Of a DNA stretch of 64,000 nt, positions 44,815 to 57,966 are shown piece after piece. The translations under genes were made by a program, and so were the position numbers. The notes under the pieces were generated by a model that saw only the letters and a program-made list of their open reading frames with translations, was not told where the DNA came from and ran no database searches. The stretch comes from Phoronis australis (taxonomy: Eukaryota; Phoronida; Phoronidae), in NCBI GenBank assembly GCA_002633005.1, contig NMRA01000379.1:62001-126000 (forward strand), in the 5' to 3' direction. The first letter of the stretch is position 1; each line of letters begins with the position of its first letter.

Positions 44815-45868
44815 CTTGTCTCTAATCATCTGAATGTTACATATTTAGAAGTCCTGTTCAAATCTGTTGTACTTCCACACATCGATTATTGTGATGTATT
44901 TCAGTCTGCCAACACTGGTGCACTCCAGCATTTGGAGAAATTACAGTATCAAGCTGTCTTACTCATAGTTGGAGCTTACAGGGGATCCAATAATGTTTAA
45001 GTTTTGAATAGTCTCAAGTGGCCCAAACTGGCAATTCTACGCAACCTTCATATGACCACCTTTACTCTCTAAGTACTAAACAATGTCAACAATGCCTCCG
45101 TTGAATTATTTGACACATGGTCTAGGCAAGGCCATCGCACTGGTTTGAGATCTTCCGCCCCATATGCAATTCCTCCGTCGTTCAGTCAGGCTTTCAGAAG
45201 GTCTACAGTCATGATGTGCATCAACAGCTGAAATTATCTTACAGTCTCTGTTTAGGAAAGCAACTCATTCACGAATATAAAAACAATTTTAAAACAGTTT
45301 TTCATATTTTGACAACTCAATAGCTCTGACACTGTTCTCGCTGCCTCGCGAATACGAAATAGCATTGTACCGATCGAGATGCGGTCTTTTCTTCAAGTTT
45401 AGGCACAACTTTAGTAAGGTCTCTCCTGTCTGTAAATGTAATGACCATCAACCTTATCATCATATTTTCTTCAAATGAGCTCTCATCGAATGCCAAAGAA
45501 ACTCGTTCTTTCGTGCACTCATTGAAAACTTACACTGTTACTAAATGGTAGTCTATTAAACTTCGACCCCTTTCTCAGTGAATTCCTCTAAGTAGCGTTA
45601 GTAAATTTTTATGCGTCGCTTATAAATCTTGTTGCTCCTGTCTTACATATCTGTACATGTTTTTGTTTTAATATGTTTGCAATTTAGGGTAGGCTATCTA
45701 AATGTTTGAATACTTGTATTAGATACAACTTACATGCATATAGTTTTATGTATACTACTTTCATCTGTTTTGTCTACAACTCAGAAATAATGCCTCGCGA
45801 TTTCTGGGGTTGTCATTATTTTCCTTGTATGTTCTGTGTATTCTTTAATAAAGATATCACCTTGAAAA
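44815..45868 (+). mobile_element. LINE 3' end remnant, CR1/L2/Jockey-like
   Basis: The plus strand reads LFKSVVLPHIDYCDVFQSAN, LQHLEKLQYQAVLLIVGAYR and VLNSLKWPKLAILRNLHM, the thumb and C-terminal part of CR1/L2/Jockey-type reverse transcriptases (LPHIDYC, LQRLEKLQ, ITGA-R). Stops and shifts follow. A AATAAA near 45849 may be its 3' signal. It points in the opposite direction to the L1/Tx1-like remnant next to it. Confidence 0.72.
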
Positions 45869-46814
45869 AAATCTTGGCCGAGATGTGTGTGAGCGTACAA
45901 TCTTAACCTTTTGCCAAGAGAAGCTGATTCAGAATCTCAACAGAGCTTCCTTTATTGAACGAGCTCATCGCCTCAAGTGTTCCTGGTCTGTGACAAATTT
46001 ATGTTGGATGGTACTGCATAGTCGACACAGAACCGTCATTAAACTTCAAATAGTACCGTCGAGTTCTACTGGAGCCAGAAGCAAGCAGGCACAATGATGG
46101 CCGCCTGGAGAATGTCGGTCAAAAATTAATCAAAACTCTAATCCATTATCTGTTAAGTTTAGTGTACGTGTGTGTATATTCATTTGTGCGAATACCGTTT
46201 TTGATATTACTAGCAATTTTGTATATTCCATGACAAGCCTTACCAATGGTATATCTATTTACAATCTGATTACTACCAATGTTACAGGCTTTCACAAGCA
46301 GTGTTTTATACTTGCATACGAATGGCTGGAGATGACGAGACTTCACCATGTAAACTGTTTCTTCCATGGCGTTTTTCTAAAAAAATCTTACGGTGTTCGA
46401 GGTCAGAAACCAGTGCACTGTCACTCATGGGCTGAGTATCTCAGTGGCATAATGCAGATATTATATATAACTGTCATATTCCCTGCTGTGTTGGCAGATG
46501 TCTTGTTGCAAACGCGCGTCTGAGTATCATTTCTATAATGCGACTGGGAAAAGGTTACCCCTTTGCGGACAGCTCGCTTGTCTGGCTAAGTAGTTTTCGC
46601 TAGCCTTTTCGCCACACACTCATGTGAAGTTAATACAAGATAGATCTGCCGTTTGAGGGAGGACAATAAAAAGGCATTTGACGAACGTTCCCAGACTTCG
46701 CGTCCGACGCCCGAGATGTGCCGTCCTATCAAAGGAACGCTGTTGGCCTACGGTAAGAATAAGTCCAGGCTCCTCGTAATCAAAACCGAAAATATTTTGT
46801 AACAGAAATAACAA
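45869..46814. other. Spacer, nothing recognised
   Basis: A 117-residue plus frame at 46170-46523 has no recognisable domain and opposes another frame; I treat it as chance. Confidence 0.3.
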
Positions 46815-49729
46815 GACCATGTTTCATATTGGCTTTTATTCAATGGTTGTTGCATGGCAAAGCAGACAGTGTGAACTACACAATAAGAGATAAATACAAA
46901 TCATATTTCACTATTTGTACAGTTTCAGTATCCAATTTCCATATACAAACTGAAGTGAATAAAAGTGCAAAGCTTTATTTTATCACAACCACTGGTTACT
47001 AGAAGTGATTCACATCACATAAGTACATTATCAAAATTGCTCATGTCAACAAACATCCTGAATTAGATACTAAGTATGCAGCACAGTTATCTGGACTAGG
47101 CTTTCAGCTCTTTGCATAACATTGAGCACAATACATAGACAACATTTCAATTTTGGCCATCAAGAAAACCACACAAATCTATGTAATGTGAAACCTGCAG
47201 AGGGAATTGGAACACGCCCCCGGGCCTGTTTCATAAAAAGTGACTTAAGACTTTTAAAAGTCAGAAATTTGGCCTTGCTTTCCACACAACTGTATATGAA
47301 GAATAATTATATCTCACTGGACCAACACCACTTTCATGAAACAGGCCCCAGTACTGAGCCCATATTCCCTTAAAAATAAACAGGCCCCAGTCATGAAGTA
47401 GTAATAGAAAGGGCAAACCGTGTTTGCAAATGTGCCAAATTTTTAGGAAACTAGATTAGTCCCTGCTTACATCTGTTCCACCCAGAACATTCAAGTGAAA
47501 CTCATTTTTATCAAGTATAATTTGAAGGTTTTCAATTCATACTTATCAACCACCATCAAATAAAGTTTATTTCAAAATCGTCTAAATGATCCAAAATTTT
47601 CAGGAAACAGTCCGATTTCAGGGTGTGAAATCTAATGATTTTTACTGTACTGTAATAATAAAGTTGTGTTCAGAGCACAGAACACTTTTGTCACTGCAAC
47701 TAGAACTGTTCCTGTTATCAACTGAAAAGTTCTGCAATACAGAGATGCCCTTATTAATGTTAGTCATTATAGTCGGGAGGGATGTTGATTGTTTCTAAAG
47801 GAAAAGGGGTCATTGTGGGTATTAATCTGTCCCTCTTCAATTTTGCACAAATAACCAAAATTTCCTATTTTCACAAAAGATAACTACATGGTAAAATGTT
47901 CATATCTTTACCAAAGCTTGTGTTATGAAAGTTGCTAAAAACAAACTGCTGATGTTTTTCTCAACTTATGTTGAGAAAATTGACAAAAAACTATATGTCG
48001 GCCATATTGGGTGATGACCACACCTCAACATGGGGGATCCTTCCTACGCCTTTTATGAACTTGTCAAACTTACAAAAACACTAATTAACCTCATAGAAAG
48101 CAAACCTTGTGACGGCAAAAAACTGCCACCTACAGTACAGTTCCCTCTTACAGCACCATGTGTTGCTGCCTGCGCAGTTATCGCCCATTTTAATTCTAGA
48201 TCTAAGCAGATTAATTATATGAAAATCACTGGAAATGGAAGACAATCCAACAAAAAAATGACACGGGCAATGTAACTGTATGACTGACATGCCCAATTAT
48301 GTGATAACGATAAAAATGGGTCAGAGGCGCTACAATGCGACTTGGCAGGAACAACTCGCCGACCGACTAAAGTATATAACAAACAATATTCCCACACTAG
48401 AAATGTTAAAGGTCAACATTTACAAAAGCTTTGACAAGAACAGAAAGAATGAATAGATTGTTGTCCATCTTCAATAAATTCTGGCTAAAAACAAGACTGC
48501 TGTTTGCCGACAAGCTCCAGTTGAGTGAGTCTGCACCAAATCAATCGACTAACAACACTGCCGTGCTTCTAACCAGTTTGAAACATTAAATAAGCAAGCA
48601 CCTCCCATGTGTTTCATTGTCAGACCAATAAACAACAAATTGAGAAGAATAGCATCATGCCTTTTGTTTAGGACACAATGCGATGGAAAAGTAGAATTAA
48701 ATTACACATTACTTCTCAACAAAAATGACCTTATACTTCAACTTCTGCATGGCTTGCACTGTAAGGCTGTCTTTGGACAGCATTTGATAAAAATGCAAAC
48801 CTGCAGCAAAATCGTAGGCCTTCGAAAAATCAGAAGATACCGATTTTTACTATTAGCTTTGTTCCCAAATTGAAGAATTCTAACCCATTTGACTGATACA
48901 AAATTATCATCTTGTTACAAATCTGAATCATATATCATGTACACGTATTTAGCCTCTCACACCTATATGTGAAGCCATGCACATATGTATGAAGCACGTG
49001 AGAAAAACTAATGAACATTATGTAAGTGAAACCATAGACTACCAACTCTGTCCATTCTCAATGCATTATCAATGCCGAAATGCTTTCTTCCGTAACAGTA
49101 CATATACCGTACGCTAAAACTGCACAGAAAGTAATCGGTGCCTCTACTGAGAACATGTCGGAGTTATGAATCTATTGACTATGATTTGTTGGCAAGTATT
49201 CAATTTAGCAACAAATAAATAAAAAGCAGCAAAAAAGAACTAAAACAAACACAAAATACCTAGCATAAGCCGTGCACCTATTGAAGAGATAGTTGCCTAG
49301 CGCTATTAGGGAAGCTTAGGTGTGTAACATTTAATGGTAGTAATACTGAGTACTGTTTAGCATTATCATTATTACCTTCGGACAACCCGTTTTACAAAAT
49401 GACGAGCATTAAAAAAGGAGTAACTGTTGTGGATTGAGGCAAGCACATTCTGTTTTGTGTTGTAAACAGTGATAGAAATGGAGCACATTTTTATCTTTAA
49501 TCAATAAACTGCCTCTTTCTTGTTTTATTTTACTGTGAACTGTTAATATCAAAGTGCCTAAGTCAGAAACAAGAGCAATGCGGAGTATTGAAATGCACCC
49601 ACTACTGCAGCGCAAATATGGTGTGCTTCTAATGGTATTTTTAGTATCATAAAAACGGCCATCAGATGGCAGAGAATACATCAAACCCCGGGCGTCGAAA
49701 ATTGGGAAAGGTTTGTTGTCTCTCTATTA

Positions 49730-50235
49730 CAAAACAGTTTGCCAAATTTCTTGAAAATCCACCAATGAGCTCCAAATATACAGAGGCAGATGTAAAAAAC
49801 AATTTGCCATAAGAAAGCAGAGCGGTAGTCAAATGTGTCCGTCTGATGTCAAGTTAATAGGAGTATACTCGGCAAATTGTGATCTTGCAAGGTGTTTAGC
49901 AGATAGAGCCGCCGATACGAAAAAAATGCCACCAGGGAGCATCACAGTTACATTGGACTCATCGGAAAATCCATGCCAGTCGTGCTGATGTCATTAAGAA
50001 CATATCTGCCAAATTTCATAACAGTCCTCTGAGCAGAAGCAGACGGCAAACAAGCAGACTCCAAAATAATTGGCATGGCCACTAGGTGGCACAATTTATG
50101 TTGAATCTATCACAAATTGGAAAGATGCTGTCATCTTTATATAGAAACTTGTTTCCAAATTTCATTAAAAAACATCGAGGAACTCAGAATATATAGAGGC
50201 ACAAAAAGAAGGAGTTTAAGAGATACAGCTACAAA
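49730..50235. repeat. Degenerate tandem repeat with caaatttc-tgaaaatcc motifs
   Basis: The phrase gccaaatttcttgaaaatcc recurs in altered form near 49740, 50009 (gccaaatttcataacagtcc) and 50153 (ccaaatttcattaaaaaaca), each followed by gaggcac or gaagcag-like sequence. A related copy is at 36967. It is an interspersed repeat family. Confidence 0.5.
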
Positions 50236-50596
50236 TGCTGGATCCCCAGACAGAGCTGATGGAAATATGCATCCACACATAAACATGTGGGAGCATAAAA
50301 TGTGATTTTTAGTTACACATGGCAAAGCTTCACCTACAACTTCAGGCAACTATCGGACAGATCCTATTGTGCATCACCAATATTTTTCAGTCAGTTAAAG
50401 TCAAAACTAATGCATCTGTCATTTTGTAACAGATAAGTCTAGCTTCACTCACATGCTACATTAAAAGGCGTTTCATTTTTTCGTTGGGGTGTTTCACGTA
50501 CAAGCATTTGCACTTAATCCCGGACATACCGTACTCAACCAGTTTAATGTCAATGTTAACCTACAAAAATCTGCAAAAATAATGAAGGCATAAGCA

Positions 50597-50628
50597 GTGC
50601 TCATCAGTGCTCATCAGTGCTCATCAGT
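50597..50628. repeat. 10-bp tandem repeat, three copies
   Basis: The unit gtgctcatca is repeated three times. Confidence 0.85.
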
Positions 50629-51057
50629 ATAGCATTCTGTTTTTAAGTGGCCAAGATTGGCTTAATGCCATTTCCTTATTACTGAAATTCCAAATTTAAC
50701 CAACTCGGGCATTAAACTGGAAGATTAGTGTAGCTTCACATACACAGGTGTGGACCTAAATACGTGCATATAAGATACAGAAATGACTCGAGGAAAGCAT
50801 GTCTACTCTACTTGCCCTTACGACTTGGGAAAGTCTCTGTTGCACTTAACTTGTTCTCAAAATATCCGAGCCCGTCTTAACACATAGATTAAACAGGCTG
50901 GAGACAGGCAGACATGGCCCAACTTTGACCAAATGATGCTTCGATTGGGACACCGTCCACAGGGTTCTCACTCAGATTGTGGGCTCACACTTTTTTCTCT
51001 GACTTTGATATTCGTACTGAGAACTGCTTCAGTGTGACAGGCATGACAGTGACAATA

Positions 51058-51256
51058 TCACACTTCAGTGACTTCGCTCATATTGTAGAAGAGGAAGCCC
51101 ACTTGACTGACAAGAGTATGTACTATCTCCTCAAGGTATTTAGATACCTGCGCCATAAGTTCAAAGGTTTTAAACTCCGGGTGTAGTAATGTAGGCCACC
51201 AACAGATGGCGAGGTTTTTACTGTCCATCTGGTTCTTAGCACAGTATTCCGTCACG
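51058..51256 (-). CDS. p190RhoGAP-like, last coding exon (C-terminal RhoGAP helices)
   Basis: Acceptor tttgtttacgcag; the first base completes His from the previous exon, then VTEYCAKNQMDSKNLAICWW, PTLLHPEFKTFELMAQVSKY and LVSQVGFLFYNMSEVTEV before TGA. In the ARHGAP5/ARHGAP35 family the same place reads SENLSICFWPTLMRP with a final QCQFFFYN, so the alignment is unambiguous. This exon carries the conserved Asn-Leu-x-x-x-[FW]-[WG]-P-T-L block that helps shape the Rho-binding surface. The protein stops shortly after the domain, as in the family. The four exons together give 228 residues of the C-terminal part. Confidence 0.9.
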
Positions 51257-51659
51257 CTGCGTAAACAAAAGAGATCAAAGATGTACACACACTGGTGTAT
51301 AAAGTGATGAATAGACAGGTAACAGTGTTGTGTCAACAAATAGAACGAACTTTGCATGGGTTGCATACAACAATAAAGATTTCATACTTTGAGTAGACTC
51401 TTCTATTAGAACTTAAAAAACACAAGCTTTTAACAACTCTTTAAATTAAAAGGAGGGCAGTTTTCCTTGAAAGCCAAAGCACCATTGGTTTACAATTTTC
51501 ATGTTTACAAATCAGATATGACCCCAAGTTTTAGAAAAATAATTCCGTTTTGAGGCCAAAGTACAATATTTCTAAGTTCTGGACATGGTACACAGCAGGA
51601 ATACCCCAACCTGGACCTAATTTTTTACTATACAACCTTAAAGAAGGTCTAAGTAAATA

Positions 51660-51731
51660 CTTGACTAACGGATGGTTCAAGGCTTGACTAACGGATGGTT
51701 CAAGGCTTGACTAACGGATGGTTCAAGGCTT
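51660..51731. repeat. 23-bp tandem repeat, three copies
   Basis: The unit ttgactaacggatggttcaa plus ggc is repeated three times without change, within an intron of the RhoGAP gene. Confidence 0.95.
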
Positions 51732-52859
51732 GGAATGACCAATGACAAAAGACGAAAATTTTCCAAATATATATGCTTGTGTGACAGAAATATTTTTTGT
51801 GTTGTAAAACTTAATTGAGATAAATGTTTTGCATGAAAAAAGTCAAAATAATGATAAAAGGAGATGAAAAAATAGGAAACTGGAAATCTAACAGGAAATC
51901 AAAACCAAAAAGAAGAAATACTCTTAAAAGAGGAAAATTCGAAGCCCTGATGGTTGCAGTTCTCAAAATTCTCTTAAAATCCTCCAAGGTAGCACACAAT
52001 GACATTTTGTGGTCACGTGATCATGAATATGAAGCCCACATGTTTGTGGCCACATGATCGCATGGTTTCCATAACTAAAGGAAACTCGGCAATCAGAAAT
52101 GATAATTTTGAAATTCAGTTGCAAGTATGACAGTTTTTGAAAGAATAGTTTTTGAATTTAAAAAAAAACCTTTGTTTTGTAACTAATAGAATACAAAAAC
52201 AGAATTGGCTCATTTAATGCAAAAAATTTCAGGATTATGGAAGTTACAGCCGCCTCCAGTAGCAACAAGTGAATGCTTTTCATCAACGAGTCATTGGGCA
52301 TACCTGTCAATACTGGTGGCATTTTGACACACCTGCCCATCTGGCAATACCCTAACTAGCCTGATGAGGTATGTAAAGGTGAGAGACATATTGCACACTT
52401 AAGCCGCTGATTAAGAGAGAAAATGTACCTAAAAATGCATTCATATATTTTACTTGTACAAAGGTCAGCAATGTTTCTGGCCATCTGAGAAAAGGGCCAC
52501 GCACCATGGAGGTGCCATTAATTTCATCAATACTACATAGCTGAGTTCAGAACTGAGGTTGTTTTCATGACATACATGCTTGTTGCAGACCATACATACG
52601 TCCTCCTGTTGACAACCAGAGAAAAGAGATGCTATCGATCCCACAGAACATGTGCTCGCATTTTATCAAAACGCGACACACTTTGCGTGTCTGTGGTCGA
52701 CACTGTCAATCTCTGCTACAACACGCCATGAATTAAGGGAATTGCTGTTGGGCTGAACGCACACGGTTTACTAACATCTGGTTGCAGGTTGCACAACCTT
52801 GTTTGATGATCCAGCTATTGCTCCTAGGTTGTGACTCTCATACTATACTGTGTACTTAC

Positions 52860-52965
52860 TGTTGAAGATGTGTGACTAGGTATTTGAGCACTTCATGGTT
52901 GACTGGTGGTAACTTCTTCAGAACACTGCGTAAAGCCTTAAGTCTCTCTGTACGATCTAAAATGC
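52860..52965 (-). CDS. p190RhoGAP-like, internal RhoGAP exon
   Basis: Acceptor tttatccccag and donor gtaagt. The leading two bases complete Gly from the previous exon, then ILDRTERLKALRSVLKKLPP and VNHEVLKYLVTHLQ, leaving phase 2 that is completed as His by the next exon. It matches the KTERLHALKEIVKKFHPVN and VFRYVITHL part of the p190 GAP domain. It has no ATG and is only 106 bases, so a frame search would miss it. The introns on either side are 7.8 kb and 1.6 kb. Confidence 0.9.
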
Positions 52966-54239
52966 CTGGGGATAAACAGACAGGAAGCGTTCACTTTAAA
53001 TTCACCCAATAGTACAATCAGTGAAGATGTAAATTCGTATAGTTTACCATAGCGAAGTTGTATGGCCTGTCTACCACCAGACACTGTTCAAGACATCGTG
53101 GACAGTTCTAACGATATTGCAAGCCTTTTCAAAATGCAAAGATATCTTTTGGGGAAATATTGGTCAGATTTTAGTATCAGGAAAATTTTTTAAAATTGCA
53201 GATGTACAAGGCATGACTCGTTTACCTACTGGGATGCGATGTTATAAACTGACCAGCGGTCAGTGACCACCCTGAATTAACTTATCAGCAAGGAAAAAAT
53301 AGTCACAAACTCTGCATGAAGAGATATAGGTGCATACAATGAAACGTTTCATTTTACTCATCAAAGACGACCCTAAATTTGGGAGCAGAATATTGTCTCC
53401 ATACCCTTCTGAAAAATACTTCAAAATTATAGCTAATTGCCATCAGTGACTCAAATACAGGCAACACAAAGGACATTTACTCAAATCGGCAGAATGGGTC
53501 AATGTCCACCCAAGACATTCCAAAACTGATGCCATGGTGACCACAGAATTTTGAATGTCTCAAATTCAAATGACCTTGGAGTTAACACAGAAGAGTATAA
53601 TCTGTCATCATGCCCACAGTCTAGAACTAACATTCACTTAAGCACACACAAACATGCAAACAGGCACCAAACTGGGTGCATTCAACAGTGTTGAGTACAG
53701 ACTATAAAGGCTCAACTCCAAAGCTTAAAGCCTAACTTCAAAGGAATTTTATTACTTTAGATGTATTAGGCTAACCAGATAGTCCTAGCAAAGACTTAGT
53801 AAAATAAGAAAACATGAGTTCTATCATGCAAGTGTAAGCCAGTCAAATAATAAGTGAACCTGCCTTTTCCTGCCATGTTGCATCATCGCGAAATCCCAGC
53901 ACAAACAACAAAAGGTTGTATTGAATAGGGGTCTGAATAGAACACCATTGCCTGCAGGTGTTATTCCCAGCTGTATGAATTAAAAGGTGATTCTGGTGCT
54001 GATGTAGTCAAAAGCAAGCTAATACGCCTAACAGTTCCTTACATTTTGCAATTTATGGCACTAGTGAGCTAACATACTGTAGGAACCAAATTTACATGCG
54101 TTACCATTGAAGATAGGCTTTAAGGTTAGGAAGCTTGATTGTAACACACCTCAGTTTGAGAATGATGACAAAACGCAAATAAATACAGAGCTACAATTTA
54201 CAAAATATCCGCACTTTCATCATAAGTAACGATTGACAA

Positions 54240-54935
54240 GACCTTGAAAACGAGGTTGACATCACCAAAATCAACTCACACATCAACACTTTAGCAGTAA
54301 ATACAAAGTTTAAACTTCCTACTTGGGATATCCCATCAATAGCATTTTCCTATTTCTCCCTATGACCTTCAATAGCATTTTCCTATTTCTCCCAAGGTCA
54401 GCAAAATCACATGACGATGTCCTACCTGTAGCTCAGTACAAAGTATGAACAGAAGGTAAAGTTTTGTTCTTGAAATATCGTGCCAACCACATTTCGAAGT
54501 CAAACTTTAATTTCTTGCTATGACCTTGAAAACAAAGTCAGCAAATCAATGATGTCAAGGTCACCAATATTGACTGATATGTTGACTCACCCCACCTACA
54601 CCTTGAAACAAAATATTCAATAAAAAAAGTTAAAGTTTATTTCTGGAGATATTGCTTAAACAAAATGGGGGGCCTCATTAAAATTTGATTTCCGTGCTGT
54701 AACTTTGACAATGAAGTCAAAATTGACTGACGCCTTAAGTTGTTCCACTTTCACTTTGGTAAAAAATATGAACCAAGTCTAAAGCACCCTCATTTGGATA
54801 TTGCGCCAACATCATCTGCCAGCGATCTTGACAATGAGGTGAAGGTTACGAAAGTCAAAGTTTTGTCATGTACAAACTAGTACAAAATCTAAAACTTCCA
54901 TCTCGAGATATCATTTCTGATCAGCAACAATGCTT
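54240..54935. repeat. Degenerate tandem repeat with GACCTTGAAAA...AAGGTCA motifs
   Basis: Units of roughly 150-170 bases share a phrase like acttgggatatcccatcaa (54320), gaaatatcgtgccaac (54472), ggagatattgctt (54640), tttggatattgcgccaac (54793) and ctcgagatatc (54900), with gaccttgaaaac/aaggtcacc between. The family also appears near 53570. It lies in a RhoGAP intron. Confidence 0.6.
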
Positions 54936-56093
54936 TGACGTACGTAATGATAGTGGTGAATACTTTGTATGACATGCAGAGTGAAGATAGAGAATACTTT
55001 GTCACTTCAGGAAAAGAAGGAATAACCTCAAAAATGTCTTTACAATTTTTAATTTGTTTCTGTTTTATATAGTAATAAAATGTAATAACTAAAGGTAAGC
55101 TTCTTGAATAATCTTTTAACAAATAAAACATGCTTCAGTTATGTATGACTTTAAGTACAAGACAGTGTAATCAGCCACATATCTACAAAACTAAAGTATA
55201 TATTTTCTGAAAGTGGAAAGCCAGTAGAATATGATTTTTGGGCTTTATGCCAATCTGCTGTTGTGTCTCGTGACAACGTCTTTATAGTAAAATTTAGCAA
55301 AAAGAAAGAGCTGCATCATAGTTAGGCAATGCTATCAATAACACCAACAGGTTTCAATCCACATAAATATTCAAAGCAAAATCTCAGAAACGGCGATGCA
55401 GTTTTCTAAATTTTCACTTCGATTTTGTTTTATGTTAATTTTAATTTTTCATCAAAATCATAGGAGTCCAATTTTTAGACAGCGCGCCACACAAAAATGA
55501 ACCATGCTAATAACAATTCTTTGTAGAAGAGTGAATACATGAAAGTTGCATATGAATTCAATCAGCCATTTTGGGAGGTTCATTTGATGTCGCAAAATCC
55601 CAATAGGGTGAGCTAAAGCCACATGCAGCACCACCTCTTGCTCTCATTCTGTTTTGAGAAGGAAACGTTCATTTTGGTACTACGATAATGCAATTTAGCA
55701 TTCTTAATTATAAAATAACACCATGGACCAATTGAAATCCACTCAATGCTCAATGTTAACTACAGTACACACTAAAAGTATTCAGACAATATGAGTCGGG
55801 ATGCCCCAGAATGATGTCTGTGTAGAGGCCTAATTTATCATCAGTGTGGGTTTTGTCTCATCAGCCAGAATGAAGAGGGATTAAGTGGAATGCTAATAAG
55901 TTGACTAAGCCATTCTGTAATTATAACGTTGCTCTCATGATAATTTTACGAGTCAATTTTGCTCTTAGCAGTCATGACAGTAAACAGCATTTTGTCCGAT
56001 TACTATTGGCTTGTATTGTACATTCCAGTTTAAATTCTAGGGCTTCAGCTTGACCTTAATTAGCCTTGCGTGTTAATTAAAAAAACAGAAATC

Positions 56094-56250
56094 ATGAGGG
56101 CACTAACTACTGTTGCCAAAACGTAAGGATATATAGGACCCTGTTGAAAAGTCAAACCATGACGGCACTAACTATTGTCACCAAAACGTAAGGATATATA
56201 GGACCCTGTTGAAAAGTCAAATCACGAGGGCACTAACTACTGTCACCAAT
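56094..56250. repeat. 65-bp tandem repeat, about 2.4 copies
   Basis: Units starting at 56094, 56159 and 56224 share gggcactaactactgt and acgtaaggatatataggacc. Confidence 0.9.
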
Positions 56251-56639
56251 TGTATACGACCTTATGGACAAATCTGCATGCCACTAGATAACTCAGTAAA
56301 AGTACATATTTTCGTAAGGTAGAAAGGCTCTAAAATTTATTTTTTGACTTTTTATCAATGCACCATTAATTAGGTAACACAACCATGTCTTTTTCAGTAA
56401 AATTTATCCAGTACATTGATAACAAAACAATGGTATCAGCAACATGATCCCATTTTATTTGATATAAATATTCAAGATGAGTTTCCTAAAACATTTCATT
56501 GTTGTTTCATGTTGCTTAGCGCTTTTTCATGAAAATGATTATAAGTCTTATTTTTGAAAGTTCATATGCCAAAGTGGAAAATTTTAAACACAATTGCAAA
56601 CAAGACTTAACAGAACACTACACAATGTATGAGATTTAA

Positions 56640-56735
56640 TAGTTTTGAATGAATCTAAACAGGAATTTCTAAGATATGATGTTCTACAGTTAGACAAATT
56701 CGGACATTTCTCTAGGGTCCTGCATAACCTTAAGA
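56640..56735. repeat. Dispersed repeat matching 19766-19862
   Basis: aagatatgatgttctacag, then ggacatttctctagggtcct and gcataaccttaag match the flank of the 37-bp minisatellite, in the same orientation. Confidence 0.5.
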
Positions 56736-57806
56736 ACAACAAGCACCAACAATGGATTGTAAACGCCATTCAGGTCACCTGCTGTCTCCACATGGTACCA
56801 CAAAGATCCGTGCTGAACTGGGGTGAAAACAGGGGATGAGTTAGTCATTAATATGTGATCTACACAGAGCACACAGTGTAAAGAGTATGGTAATTGTCAA
56901 CTTATTTTGTGCAAAAATAATAGCAAAAATAATCATTTCTAGTTTCCAATAGCTGATTACCTTCTTACGAAAATAGTAACTTTAGCAGCAAATGTTGATT
57001 TATGACATCTACACACTGCAAAACCACGTACTTAATCTTTAATTTCGTGGAGAAATTCAACAAATAAAATTTGACAAGTCGGTCATATTGTGTGCTAAAT
57101 AAGCGAAGAATTACTGTATATATCATCGCAGTGTATTACTAAGAACTGCATTACTAGGAACCTTCTCAGCACCTTTTTAATTCTACAACAATCATAAGCC
57201 AACTTTGCTGTAACCAAACCAACTTGTATATAGTACAGTAGGCTTGTGACCTGTGGAACATTATAAGTGTATTAAGGATATCTCAAACCTTATTTGCAAA
57301 AATTGGCCATTTTTACAATATTTCACGTGTCTAGCAAAATACCTTATCTTCATTGTCGGGGAACTTCAAATACAAAATGTATACTGTGTAGCGAGAAAAA
57401 AAGATTTAGCAGAACCACCTTGGAACCGCACAACCACGTGGATATTTGTTTACTACTCCGAGAGCTAATTTTGCTATTAATGTACCTTTCTTAAAAATTA
57501 AAGTTTGACTTAAAATGGTTTTTAAATAAAAATAATAATGGTATATAAATACAAAAAGTATTTTTATATTCCCTGATCTTTTTTCTTTCAGAAAATATAT
57601 ACTTTTACTAGTTGACAAAGCTTAGTAATTTTGATATACGAGTTAGAATGGAGGCCACTAAATGTAATAGGGTTTGAGATTTAATGATATAAACAAGGAT
57701 CACTGCAGGGCAGTTGGACTGAAGTCTGTTAATTACTCAAAGCTACTATACATCCACTTTCTGTCAAATAAGTAACTTTAACTTTAGACCATGTACAAAT
57801 TATAAA

Positions 57807-57966
57807 ACTGGTCTCAAACTGTTACACATTCACCTGGTCTCAAACTGTTACTCATTCAACTGGTCTCAAACTGTTACTCATTCAACTGGTCTCAAACTGT
57901 TACTCATTCAACTGGTCTCAAACTGTTACTCATTCAACTGGTCTCAAACTGTTACTCATTCAACTG
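57807..57966. repeat. 26-bp tandem repeat, six copies
   Basis: The unit actggtctcaaactgttact plus cattca is repeated six times with only a few differences in the first unit. Confidence 0.95.

Larger units (their letters stand above)
46815..51057 (-). other. Probable long 3' UTR of the p190RhoGAP-like gene
   Basis: From the stop codon at 51058 downwards no coding sequence is seen for 4.2 kb. The first well-placed AATAAA (minus strand) that I favour is at 46835-46840, about 20 bases before a plausible cleavage site. The extent is inferred; nearer signals could be used. It contains degenerate repeats at 49730-50235 and a short tandem at 50597-50628. Confidence 0.35.

Noticed and set aside
46170-46523. 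A 117-residue plus frame between the LINE remnants and the RhoGAP UTR
   Set aside because: Opposed by another frame, AT-rich and without recognisable features.
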